NCBI RefSeq assembly: GCF_014066305.1
Contig: NW_023501080.1
Coordinates: 62,001-126,000 of the forward strand
Direction: 5' to 3'
Length of the DNA: 64,000 nucleotides
Source: Letharia columbiana
Taxonomy: Eukaryota > Ascomycota > Lecanoromycetes > Lecanorales > Parmeliaceae
The notes below the pieces were generated by a model that saw only the letters and a program-made list of their open reading frames with translations, searched no databases and was not told where the DNA came from. Each line of letters opens with the position of its first letter. The first letter of the stretch is position 1. Of this stretch, positions 1 through 10,467 are shown in pieces. The position numbers and the translations under genes were made by a program.

Positions 1-49
1 ATAAGACTTATTATTAGCTAGTAAATAAAAAATTAAATTCTATTAATTA

Positions 50-1611
50 TTCTATTTAATATCTTATTTATTATAAGAATATAGAGTTATCTTTTAAAAG
101 CGAAACTTTAAAAATAATAGTTAAATAATATAATATATATATAATATAAAATCTTATAAACTACGCGCTAAAAGGAAAGCTTCGAAATTATAAGATTAAT
201 TAAAATTTAATAATAATAAATCTTATATAAAGCTTAAGCTATAGCTCGCGTTAGTAATATATAATAAGAATAATAATAGCTAAAAGAATATATTATCTAG
301 TTTTTATTAATACTTTAATATTACTAAAGTAAAGATAATATTTATTAAAGCGATAGTAGTATTTATTAAAGCGGTAACGGTATTTATTAAAATAGCGGTA
401 ATATTTAATAAACGCTTTATTATAACGCTTTTAAATAGATTATTACTTCGCGTAATTTAAAATAATATTAGCTTTTTTAAGAAGCTATTAATAATAAATT
501 AAATATATATTAATTAAGCTCTTTACGCGATTTATCTATATATTAATTTAAAGTTATTAATAAATAAAAAATAAATATATAATTTAACGTTTACGTTATA
601 CTTTAAATATCGCTATAATAATATTAGATTATTTAAATAAAAGTCTAATATATAAAGAAGATAGTTTTATAATAAAAAGATTAATATAAAAAAGAAAGTC
701 TTAAAAAAAAGCTTATATATCTATCGCGTATATTAAATATTTAGATTATTTTATATTATCTAGTTTAATTTAAGTATTAATAAATAATACGCTTTCTCTT
801 CGATTTTAAAGATTTAAGCTTAAGCGAATTATATTTATTAAGCGCTATTATCTAATATAATCTTATCTACTTCTATAATATTTATAATTATTATTATAGC
901 TTATATAGATTAAAAAATAAGATATCTAAAAGAGCGAGTTAATAAATAATTATTCTTATCTAACTTAATTAAAATAAAACTATTATAACTTATTAAAATT
1001 TTCGCGTATTTCATTTTTATTTTCTTTTCTTTATATAAATAATTATTCTTTTAATTTAAACTCTATAATTAAAATAGTATATAATATATATACTCTTTAT
1101 TTCTAACTTCGATACTTACTAGAATTAATATACTTTTTAATAAAATAAGTATTAATTAAAATTAAGTATAGCTTAGTATTTATAAATATTTATATAAATT
1201 CTTTAATTTCTTTATATATATCTATTAATTTATCTTTTTATAGCGATTAAAGTAGAAGATATTAAATCTAATAATTTATTATAATAAGTATTAAATATTA
1301 ATAATAATAACGATATTAAAAAGTTTTAATATAAATTAATTAGACGACGATTAAGCTCTTAGCTAAAACGAAAAGCGAAGAATAAGCTTAATAAAAATAA
1401 AAATATTAAGAGATCGCGATAGCGAATAAATACGTTTATATTTAAGAAGAAATTAATTAAAAAAGTAAAGAAAGTCGATATCTTAGTTATTAACTATATT
1501 ATAGTCTATAATAAGCGTAAAGCTAGATATATTAATATATCGTAATTAAAATAGAAGTAAACTCTTAAGAAGATTAGATAAAATATAATAGATAAGTAAT
1601 AAATAACTTCT
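50..1611. repeat. RIP-degraded repeat, copy A
   Basis: Copy A aligns by eye, in the same orientation, with 2590-4168. Shared anchors include the AGCTTCGA-ATTATAAG segment near 180, the ATCTAGTTTTTATTAAT segment near 297, and the end at ATAATAGATAAGTAATAAAT (about 1585-1606). Differences are mainly C/T and G/A, as expected for independent RIP of two copies. The left end is probably cut by the window edge. Confidence 0.75.
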
Positions 1612-2589
1612 AATTCTAGTTATTATTCTAATAGACTTATATTTTAATAATATTATAAAAAAAAATACGCGAGCGTAATTTAGAGAAAGTCTAGAATTTT
1701 ATTTATCGCGTAAATTATTATATATATAAATAAAGATGAAAGTTTAGATTAGAAGAAAATAAATAATATCGAAGCTAAATAAGATATAAGTATTAAAAAT
1801 AATTCTATTATACGCGTTAATAATTAAATAAACTTTATCTTTTAAGCTACTTAAAAGCGCGATATAAAATTTAATAATAAATTTTATTATAATTTAAATA
1901 TAATAATATTAACGCGTTAACTAATAAGTATTAAGCTATTATAGAAATCTTAAGATATTAAACGCGATTACGTCTAAAAGATAAAATTATAAATCTTTAT
2001 TAATATATAATTAATTTAATATATAGTAATAAAAAGTTTACTACGAAAGCTACGCTATTTAAGTTAATACTTTAATCTTAATTATTATTCTTATTATTAT
2101 ATAAGTAATATAAAGCTATCTTTTATTCGAGTATATCTAATTCTTAATTTTAATTATTATTATAGATATTATTAATTCGTTTTAGAATTATTAAATCTAC
2201 TTTTATATACTTTTTATATCTTACTTTTTTTTTAATTAAATAGCGATTAAACTCTAAATTAAAATAAATATTTAGAAGAAAAAAGTTTATAAATACTTAA
2301 TTACATAATTTTATTTCTCTTATATTTTTTCTAATTATTTAGATAATTAATAATATATAACTATATCTTATAGTTATATTTATAATAATTAATTAATTTA
2401 ATAGCTAAATTATATAAAGATAAATATATTTTTATTTTTAATCTAAACGACTTAACTAAGATAATTACGAGATTTAGATTCTTTTTTTATAATATAACTC
2501 GCTTTTTATATATTATATAAAGATAAATATTTATTTAAATAGAAATTATTAGAGTTAATTATAAAGCGTAATAACGAAAGATTTACTCT

Positions 2590-4168
2590 TAAACTAACGA
2601 ATTAGAAAGACTTTTATTATTTTATATAATATTTTAAAAGTAAACCTTTAAATACGATAACGCTTTAATAAATTTTAATTAAGTATAATTTAATAAATTA
2701 AGCGTTAAAAGAGAAGCTTCGAGATTATAAGATTAATTAACTTTTAATAATAATAAATCTCGTATAAAGCTCGAGCTATAGCTTATATTAGTTATATATA
2801 ATAAGTATAATAATAATTAGAAGAATATACTATCTAGTTTTTATTAATATCTTAATACTATTAAAGTAAAGGCGGTATCTATTAAAGTAGAGATAATATT
2901 TATTAAAGCGACGGCGATAGCGATTAAAGCGATAGTAATATTTAATAAAGACTTTATTTTAATATTACGTCTAGTACTCTAGAATAATATTAATTTTTTC
3001 GAAGAGTTATTAATAATAGATTAAATATATATAAATTAAGCTCTTCGCGCGGCCTATTTATATATTAGCTTAAAATTATTAAAAAATAAAGAATAAATAT
3101 ATAACTTAATAATTGTATTATACTTTTAATATAACTATAATAATATTAGATTATTTAAATAGAAATCTAATATATAAAGAAGATAGTTTAATAATAAAAA
3201 GAATTAATATAAAAAGAAAGTTTTAGAGAGAAAGAAGGGGAAGAAAAGCTTAGATATCTATCGCGTATATTAAATTTTTAGATTACTTTAAATTATCTAG
3301 CTTAAATTAAATATTAATAAAATATTTTCTCTTTAATTTTAAAGATTTAAGTTTAAGCGAATTATGCTTATTAAGCGTTATTATCTAATATAATCTTAAT
3401 TACTTTTATAATAATTATAATTATTATTATAATTTATATAGATTAAAAGATAAAAGATTTAAAAGAGCGAGCTAGTAAGTAATTATCTTTATCTAATTTA
3501 ACTAATATTAAATTATTATAACTTATTAAAATTTTCGCGTATTTTATTCTTACTTTCTTATTTTTAAATCTTACTATCTTTATAGAAAAAATTATTTTTT
3601 AAGTTAAACTCTATAATAATATACTTAAAATAGCGCGTAATATATATTCTCTTTATTTCTAATATCAATACTTACTAGAATTAACGCACTTTTTAATAAA
3701 ACGAGTTTTAATTAAAATTAAGAATAGCTTAGTATTTATAAATATCCGTATAAATTCTTTAATTCTTTTATATATATTTATTAATTTATTTTTTTATAAT
3801 AATTAAAGTAGAAGAGATTAAGTCTAATAATTTATTATAATAAATATTAAATACTAATAACGATAGCGATATTAAAGAATCTCGATATAAGTTAATTAAG
3901 CGGCGATTAAGCTCTTAATTAAAATAAAGAATAAAGAATAAACTTAATTAAAATAAAAATATTAAAAAATCGTAATAGCGAATAAATATATTTATATCTA
4001 AGAAGAAGCTAATTAAGAAAGTAAAGAAAATCGATATCTTAATTATTAATTATACTATAATTATTAAAAAGCGTAAAGTTAAATATATTAATATATTATT
4101 ATTATAATAAAAGTAAGCTTTTAAATAAATTAGATAAGATATAATAGATAAATAATAAATAATACCTC
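2590..4168. repeat. RIP-degraded repeat, copy B
   Basis: This is a direct repeat of copy A at an offset of about 2.53-2.56 kb, so the two may be tandem copies of a roughly 2.5-kb element, with copy B cut short at the junction with the minisatellite island. Anchors are AGCTTCGAGATTATAAG near 2713 and ATAATAGATAAATAATAAAT just before 4165. It gives no usable ORF. Confidence 0.75.
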
Positions 4169-4336
4169 GCTGCTACCTTGTCCTACTACCGTACCTTATC
4201 CCACTACCATACCTCGCTACCACTATGTCCCAACGCGCTGTTCTCGACCTATCATTCAAGTCACCGCAGGGCATACAGGCTAAGTCGCTATGATGCCAGC
4301 TTCCTACAAAGACTAATTCAGGTAACAGAGTCATAA

Positions 4337-4456
4337 CTACGTCGTCGCATCGTCGCAAAGAACCCTCGTCGTCGCAAAGAACCCTCGTCGTCGCAAAGAA
4401 CCCTCGTCGTCGTAAAGAACCCTCGTCGTCGCAAAGAACCCTCGTCGTCGCAAAGG
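4337..4456. repeat. 19-bp minisatellite, about 5-6 copies
   Basis: The core CAAAG-AACCCTCG-TCGTCG recurs at 4356, 4375, 4394, 4413, 4432 and 4451, an exact 19-bp period. One copy has C to T (TAAAG at 4413) and the last ends in GGACC. The period is not a multiple of three, so the open frame across it only reflects repeat composition. Confidence 0.93.
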
Positions 4457-4644
4457 ACCTAGTCACACTGACGGGCGAGTTGTGGAATAGAAAGAATAGG
4501 ATAGTGGCAAAGAGGAACGTCGCGAAGGACTACAGACAATTCTATGGAGACACGTGCCAGTGTGGCATACAAGTTCTATGTGGAATGACTACATTACTCC
4601 GAGGTGGAGTGTCACGTCTTACTCTTGTTACCTAGGAAGGGTGT

Positions 4645-4797
4645 TACGCTTTAGGGGCATGTCATGTTACCCCAGGAAGGGGTGTTACGTCAAGAAGACG
4701 TGTTACCCAGGATGGGTGTCTGTTACGTCAGGAAGACGTGTTACCCAGGATGGGTGTCTGTTACGTCAGGAAGACGTGTTACACCAGGATGGTGTGT
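4645..4797. repeat. 38-bp minisatellite, three full copies plus a partial
   Basis: Units containing TGTTACGTCAGGAAGACG and TTACCCAGGATGGGTGTC start at 4683, 4721 and 4759. A degenerate partial copy with CATGTTACCCCAGGAAGG lies just before 4683. Open frames crossing it are compositional artefacts. Confidence 0.9.
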
Positions 4798-4802
4798 GAT
4801 AT

Positions 4803-5203
4803 GGCTGGAATGGCCTGTTGTTGTTACGGCTGGAATGGCCTGTTGTTGTTACGGCTGGAATGGCCTATTGTTACGGCTGGAATGGCCTATTGTTACGGCT
4901 GGAATGGCCTATTGTTGTTACGGCTGGAATGGCCTATTGTTACGGCTGGAACGGCCTCTTGTTGAAAGGCTGGAATGGCCTCTTGTTGAAAGGCTGGAAT
5001 GGCCTCTTGTTGAAAGGCTGGAATGGCCTCTTGTTGAGAGGCTGGAATGGCCTGTTGTTGTTGAGGCTGGAATGGCCTGTTGTTGAAAGGCTGGAATGGC
5101 CTGTTGTTGAAAGGCTGGAATGGCCTGTTGTTGAAAGGCTGGAATGGCCTGTTGTTAAGGCTGGAATGGCCTGTTGTTGTTGTCGAAGGCTGGAATGGCC
5201 TTT
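4803..5203. repeat. Variable minisatellite with GGCTGGAATGGCCT core, about 17 copies
   Basis: The 14-base core GGCTGGAATGGCCT is repeated about 17 times. Linkers vary (GTTGTTGTTAC, ATTGTTAC, CTTGTTGAAA, GTTGTTGAAA), giving unit lengths of about 19-27 bp. The linker type changes in blocks along the array, which suggests local duplication of neighbouring units. The core contains the near-palindrome TGGAATGGCC. The array lacks the RIP signature seen on both sides. Confidence 0.93.
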
Positions 5204-5370
5204 ATCGTTGATGGGAGTTGTGTATAGCTTCATTTCTTGTTGGGTGGACTGGGAGCGTGGCTGCAGGGGAGTGTCGAAATGTGGCTCCCGCGCATCCCAG
5301 CCACCATGTTTTCCAGCCACCTGATTTTGTACTGTATTTAGGACCTGGCCCCGGAGAGGTTTTGGAGAAT

Positions 5371-7070
5371 CAATTTTTTTTAAAAAAAAAGTTATATTAT
5401 TATATAAAATTTTCTTCTATAGTAAAAGAGTATTTCTTAAATTTAGATAAAGAAGTAAGTATCTTTAGTTACCTTATTTAATAATACTATAATTCTTATA
5501 ATAATCGCCTTTCATTATAGTTTAAAGAATTATAATTCTAGATATTTTATATTAAAAGATAGAATAGTAAGAAAGTTAAAGATAAGCTCTTTACTATTAT
5601 TTTACTACTCGTATAATTATAATACTTCTTAGAAATATATAAGTATATTAAGAAGTTTTAGAGATATAAAATAATAAAAAAGGCTTATTATATACTATAT
5701 ATTACGATAATATATTCTAAAGATATATCTTAGATTAATAAGAAAGATATAGAGACTCTCTAAATTAAATAACTTATATAAGAATTCGCTAAATAATATT
5801 ATCGAGAAACTAGGCTTCGTAAGCGCCTTAAGAAAAGTTATATTAAGGTTTATTAATACTAAATTACTCGAGAGATTAGATTTAAGTCTAATCGAAGATA
5901 ATAAGAAAATCTCGCGAGCTATTAAGAAATAATTAATACGTAAAATAACTAAATAAAAAGAAATCGATTTAATAAATAATAATTAGAACTCGAATCTCTC
6001 TAAGCTTAAAATATAAATACTCCGCGTCTTAATAAATAGAGAGAATAAATAAAAAAGGCTAAACTTTAATATATCGTCTATAGCCCCCCATAGGGAATAA
6101 GAAAAAAAGACGTTTTAAAAAGAAAAAAAATTTTTAAAGATTAAAAGAGTTATATTAAAAGGGGAGAAAAATAAAAAGAATATATAGCGTAGAGAAGAGA
6201 AGAGAGGGAGGTTTCTTTTTTTTCTAGGCAAGTTAAAAAAAAATAAAATAAAGAATTAAGCACCGCTATAGCGCTTGAAATTTTAATTTTTAAGAATTTA
6301 AATTTTAAAAATTTAAAAATTTTTTAAAATTTAAATAAGAAATCCCGGTAACCCTTAAATCGATAATTTTTTTATAAATTTTAAAAAAATAAGGTTTTTA
6401 ATTTAAATAAAATTTTATAAGTTATGTTATTATAATCGACGATATCATCCCATTCAAATATATTATAAATTTAAACTTTAAAAAAGAAGAATAAATATAA
6501 AATTTTTATATTTATTATTATTATTATTATTAATAATATTATCTAATCATAATAATAATAATATTTTTTTATATATATTTAATTTATTAAATTTAATTTT
6601 TAATATATATTATTATAATAAAAAATATTTTTTATATTATAAAAAATCAAAAAAATAATTTTATTTATCGACTTTTAAAATTTTAATTAAAAAATTAAAA
6701 ATTAAAAATAAAAAAAAGCCTTTTAAACTCAATTAAACAAAAAAAAATTTTCTTAACGCTAAAAATGCGATATTTAATTATTAAAATAAAAAAAAAAGCA
6801 AAAAGAAAAAAATAAAAAAAAAGATAAAAAAAGAAAAAATAATCCTATAAAATGGAGAAGGCGAAAACGAGGCGGCAAGAAAACTTAAAAAAAAAAAAAA
6901 TAAAAAAAGTGGAAGGAAGGAAGGAAAAGAGCGGGGAAGAAGCACCGCGGGAGGCCGGGAAAGGGCGCCACAAAAGTGCCTTAAAGATACCTCTCGAAGA
7001 GTTAAGAATATTCTAAAAATAATATTTTAAAGAGAGTTACTAGAAATCGCGAAGAAGAAAATAAAAAGAT
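5371..7070. other. Second AT-rich block, less completely RIP-mutated, no gene
   Basis: AT-rich sequence without a credible ORF. CA and TG are more frequent than in 1-4168, for example around 6060, 6440 and 6550, so decay is younger or weaker, or the source differs. It includes purine-rich stretches (6100-6240, 6780-6960) and A/T runs. The 5820-6000 part keeps some GC-bearing codon-like sequence but too many stops to identify. Confidence 0.8.
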
Positions 7071-7535
7071 TTTTTTTTTTAGTTTTGTCGTAGTGTCAGC
7101 CGTCATCCGCCGTGGCCCGTAGGTACGGATTATTTAAACGAAAAGTCTGTTATCCGATAAACGCCGAGAGGCACAGATTTCGCCCTAAGTATGTTGCCGA
7201 GGTCTCGGCGTTTATCGGAAAAGAAAATTATATCGGAGTTTCAGCCCTCGTCCGCCGTAATAAAGTCTTTATAATGTAGTAGAGATTTTTTTAGTTACAT
7301 GAACTCAGAAAAAATTCTCTTATTTCAGTGTATCGCAAAAGGACTCTCTATGTGAGCTAATTACTCGGCCACCGAATTACCACACGTAGCTTTCTAGTTA
7401 GAAGCCTCTAATCACATCAAGTCTAAGAATACGAGATCAACGATAGCGCTGCCCAAGTCGAACCTGTTCAAGCCCTTGAAATACAAAGCGCCTTATACAG
7501 TCAAAGCAGATCACGAGATGACACACGCGGACAAT
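7071..7535. other. Spacer with a perfect 16-bp inverted repeat and a diverged direct repeat
   Basis: A perfect 16-bp inverted repeat (CCGATAAACGCCGAGA at 7154-7169, complement at 7203-7218) encloses 33 bases. An 18-bp direct repeat with two differences (TCAGCC-TC-TCCGCCGT) lies at 7096-7113 and 7241-7258, outside the inverted arms. This looks like the end of a small mobile or structured element at the edge of the RIP zone. The 3' flank of the neighbouring DNase gene begins near 7535. Confidence 0.7.
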
Positions 7536-9137
7536 CTACGAACCATCAACCAAAGAAACCGAAATATTCAACCCCTCAACCTCGTTAAGCACTTGCACAC
7601 CATTCACCAGGCCATCCTGCTGACAGGCTCCTATGATCCCCTCCACGTAGTTTCCCAGCTGTGCGCACCCAACGCACTGGTTCGTGTCTCCACACAAACT
7701 CACGCTCGCGGTGCCATTCTGCACGAGGATGGGTCCGCAAGAGCCGTCGCCGATGCCACCACCACAACAGTTGCCATAGTCCCAGTCGTTGCCTTGGCTG
7801 TCGAGCCAGGTATCTGCAGCTTGTACGTCGGAGACCTCGGAATTACCCCCTTCGCAAATGGGCTTGGATTGATATTGGGGGAGGAGGTCGTCGAAGCCTG
7901 GGTCGCCTACATCGGTGTCTTCGAGGCCTTGGGTATCAAAGTCGATGGTACAGTCTGCTGCTGGCGTGGATGATACGTTTGCGCGGACCATCAGGAATCC
8001 GGTGTTGCGGCGTTTTTGTATAGGGCTGGCAGTGCGGACGGCGAGTCTGACGCCTGTAGGGCTATTGGGATCGGGTTCTGGTGCACGCGGCCCGAAGTCA
8101 TGAAGGGCTCGAGCGTCAATTTTTTCGTCGCCAGTCACTGCTAAATTGGTCGCAGTGGGCACAGCAATGGTTACTGGTGGGAGATCTCGCTTAGTAACGA
8201 CACTTGTTGCTGGGCCAGAGACTATGACCCAGGCTTTGCTAGAGGTTGCTACCGAATCGGTGGTAGTTGTGAAAGAGAATGGCCAGACGGTCCCCAATCC
8301 GATGGGGTTTCTCCTGTTCTGAATGCCGAATGCTTGGCGTAGATATACATGAGCTTGAGCTTGCCAATCTTGCTCCGACCGTTTCCCTTCTTGGGGGGTC
8401 AACGGCCATTTCCCTTGATTATTTTGGCTAGTTGCCTTTCCCTGATATACTTGCCAGCTTTGGAGGGCACAAATTGTCTCTGCGTTGGCACCGCCCTCTA
8501 TGAAAGGCGCGGCAGGGAATTCATCGCATGTCATACCAATTCCGAAGGCGAAGAACCGACCTGGAATTGAATTCAAGGGTTGCCTGTTCCCGCCCGATGG
8601 AGGATTCGGACCTATCAGAGGCTTTGAGCGAAATTGGGGAAATTGTCTGTAGAGGCTCTTACCTGCCATTATGATTGCCGCAGCGGTAGGTGGGATGTTG
8701 GCAAAGGGGCCAGCGGAAGTTGCTATATCAGTGACTTTGTCCCCAGTCCTTTTACCTTTGGAAGTACCGGAGGTACCTGAGCCATCGCAGCCATCGTGAT
8801 CAAAACAGCCACAGGCTAGCTGTCGGCGTGCATTTTTGTTTGTTGCGTCTGGATCGAAATATAAAAAGAGGTTATTTGCCGGTATATCGCCTCCAGCGTT
8901 GTTGTTGGTTTTGGCCCATGCTGCGACATTCTCACAAATCAGTGGCATCTGAGCGCAATTGTACACTAGAGTTGGTGTATATTCGGGTGATGCGACGCTG
9001 GATGTGGTTCCAGGCTGTGGAACATAGATTTGTTTTCCGTTGCCATCATCGGTGAGTGTTTGTGCAGGCGCTGCAGCCAAAACGTACTGGGCGAAGAAAA
9101 GGGACAATTGAGCGGAAATCAATCGAGATAAGAGCAT
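7536..9137 (-). CDS. Secreted NucA/NucB-type deoxyribonuclease with Cys-rich C-terminal region
   Basis: A 533-residue protein read as one open frame. A signal peptide is visible (about residues 1-22, hydrophobic LSLFFAQYVLAAA), so export is expected. The central region carries CDEFPAA (204-210) and a nearby EGG (214-216), the signature of the NucA/NucB DNase family, where the acidic residues are catalytic. Residues about 430-533 form a second, Cys-rich segment (GNCCGGG, SLCGD, CVGCAQLG, GACQQDG) like those appended to several fungal secreted proteins; I cannot name it. An in-frame 102-nt stretch with GTAAGA and TTCCAG ends (around 8577-8678) could be an intron just before the catalytic motif, but it reads through cleanly. 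It is the first gene after the RIP block. The role (scavenging or competing organisms) is inferred; DNase family membership is fairly sure. Confidence 0.8.
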   Translation of the reverse strand: MLLSRLISAQLSLFFAQYVLAAAPAQTLTDDGNGKQIYVPQPGTTSSVASPEYTPTLVYNCAQMPLICENVAAWAKTNNNAGGDIPANNLFLYFDPDATNKNARRQLACGCFDHDGCDGSGTSGTSKGKRTGDKVTDIATSAGPFANIPPTAAAIIMAGKSLYRQFPQFRSKPLIGPNPPSGGNRQPLNSIPGRFFAFGIGMTCDEFPAAPFIEGGANAETICALQSWQVYQGKATSQNNQGKWPLTPQEGKRSEQDWQAQAHVYLRQAFGIQNRRNPIGLGTVWPFSFTTTTDSVATSSKAWVIVSGPATSVVTKRDLPPVTIAVPTATNLAVTGDEKIDARALHDFGPRAPEPDPNSPTGVRLAVRTASPIQKRRNTGFLMVRANVSSTPAADCTIDFDTQGLEDTDVGDPGFDDLLPQYQSKPICEGGNSEVSDVQAADTWLDSQGNDWDYGNCCGGGIGDGSCGPILVQNGTASVSLCGDTNQCVGCAQLGNYVEGIIGACQQDGLVNGVQVLNEVEGLNISVSLVDGS

Positions 9138-10467
9138 CTTGGGTGAAGATGGACGAGGGTGAGAACTGGGGAGGGTTGGAGCTTTCGAACCGATGCATTG
9201 GCAGTATGACTTTGTTTTATAGCCAGGAGAATAACGGAGGATTCGGAAATGTGGTAGCTGAACAGTGCCATACCTCCCGACATAGATCCTATAATTTCAG
9301 TTTCTCTATGAAAGTGTACAGGTTCGGGGCTTGAGAGGACTTCCGGAGATGAATGATCTTTCCAGGTCCATACCCTTTTTCCAGTCCTCGTGACGACGGT
9401 ATGAGGATTCTGTCAGCTGAGGCCGTCGCAGAGCTGATACAATCAGGTCAAACAGCCGCTTTACTCACTGCGAGTTTCGGGAAATGAGTATTGTAGCCGT
9501 GGTGGTTGCATAATTAACAAAATCAGGTCTTACAGCCCCCTTGAACTAATGTGAATTTCAGGAATAGATGATATACGGGAAGGTCGCTATGATTATAACA
9601 TAACGAGACGAACGTAGACAGCTTGAGCTATCAAGTCAATGAAAAACAAGTAGAACGGACCATGATAATCGCGTTCAGCAGCGTAGATACAATTATGGAC
9701 AGTAATTTGAGATATGTTCACATTGGTTAGAAAACCCCAACGACTGCCATTCTAATTGAAGTTGAGAGAATCCATTTGAGTACCTCACAGACGCCACAGT
9801 AATCACGGGGCACTGTATCATTAGAATTCTTGTTGCACATACGTATCCGCGGGGCGTCGACGGCGAGACGTTTCAGAAGTGGAAAGGAGTCTCATGTGGC
9901 ACTGCAACTGAGGTATGGTAAGACTGATATTCGGGATTGCGGCGAGTTTCGGAAGGGAAGAAGGAAGGTAATAATAGTTCTCCGTGCCATTGAAACACTG
10001 TTGGGTCCGATGGCGCGCACCGTCACAATGAGTAATTTGAAGATTTTTCCCGGGTCTATTATTGTGGATTGGCTTACTGGTGACCCTCCATCGCCCTCGC
10101 TGTTGAACGGGAGATTAGATGAAGAATGACAAAAATAGTTGTAGCACCGCCGATTGTGTGATTGAGGATACGATAAGAGTACTGTTAATAGATTGATGTG
10201 ACACTTCATTTCCAGGCCTCATGTTCAGGCAGCAGGAAACCACTCAGAGTCTGAAGGAGGTAACCTACCTTAGGGTCTAGATTAAGCCATGGAATATATG
10301 ACTGGTCAGTGCTGACTACGGACGAGAGGGGTGGCAACTTTACGCCTATCCCCCCACCCCACCCCCCCCCCACGCCGTAAACACCGCAATAAGAGAAACC
10401 ACTTCTTTCTATTTTCATTGCAAGATATCGATACCGGCACACATGCTGATCCTAAAGTTGGTACAAG
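9138..10467. other. Intergenic region between divergent genes
   Basis: Divergent spacer between the DNase and F-box genes, so it should hold both promoters. A diverged direct repeat of about 49 bp is visible near 9445-9493 and 9520-9568 (ATCAGGTC...ACAGCC...). A C-rich run lies at about 10350-10373. I see no convincing ORF or RNA gene. Confidence 0.6.

Larger units (their letters stand above)
1..4168. other. AT-rich, RIP-saturated block without genes
   Basis: The segment is overwhelmingly A+T and no reading frame of useful length survives. By eye the dinucleotides CA and TG are almost absent (fewer than about ten in 4.1 kb), whereas CG, GCG and CGC stay common. Loss of CpA with its complement TpG is the footprint of repeat-induced point mutation in Pezizomycotina, which turns CpA into TpA. 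The right border is abrupt: at about 4169 the composition becomes normal within a few bases. The original element cannot be named because no conserved protein motif remains. Confidence 0.9.

Noticed and set aside
4554..5324. Several overlapping ORFs of 75-168 codons on both strands
   Set aside because: They are translations of the minisatellites; the peptides are repeats with no start context, and alternative frames are equally open.
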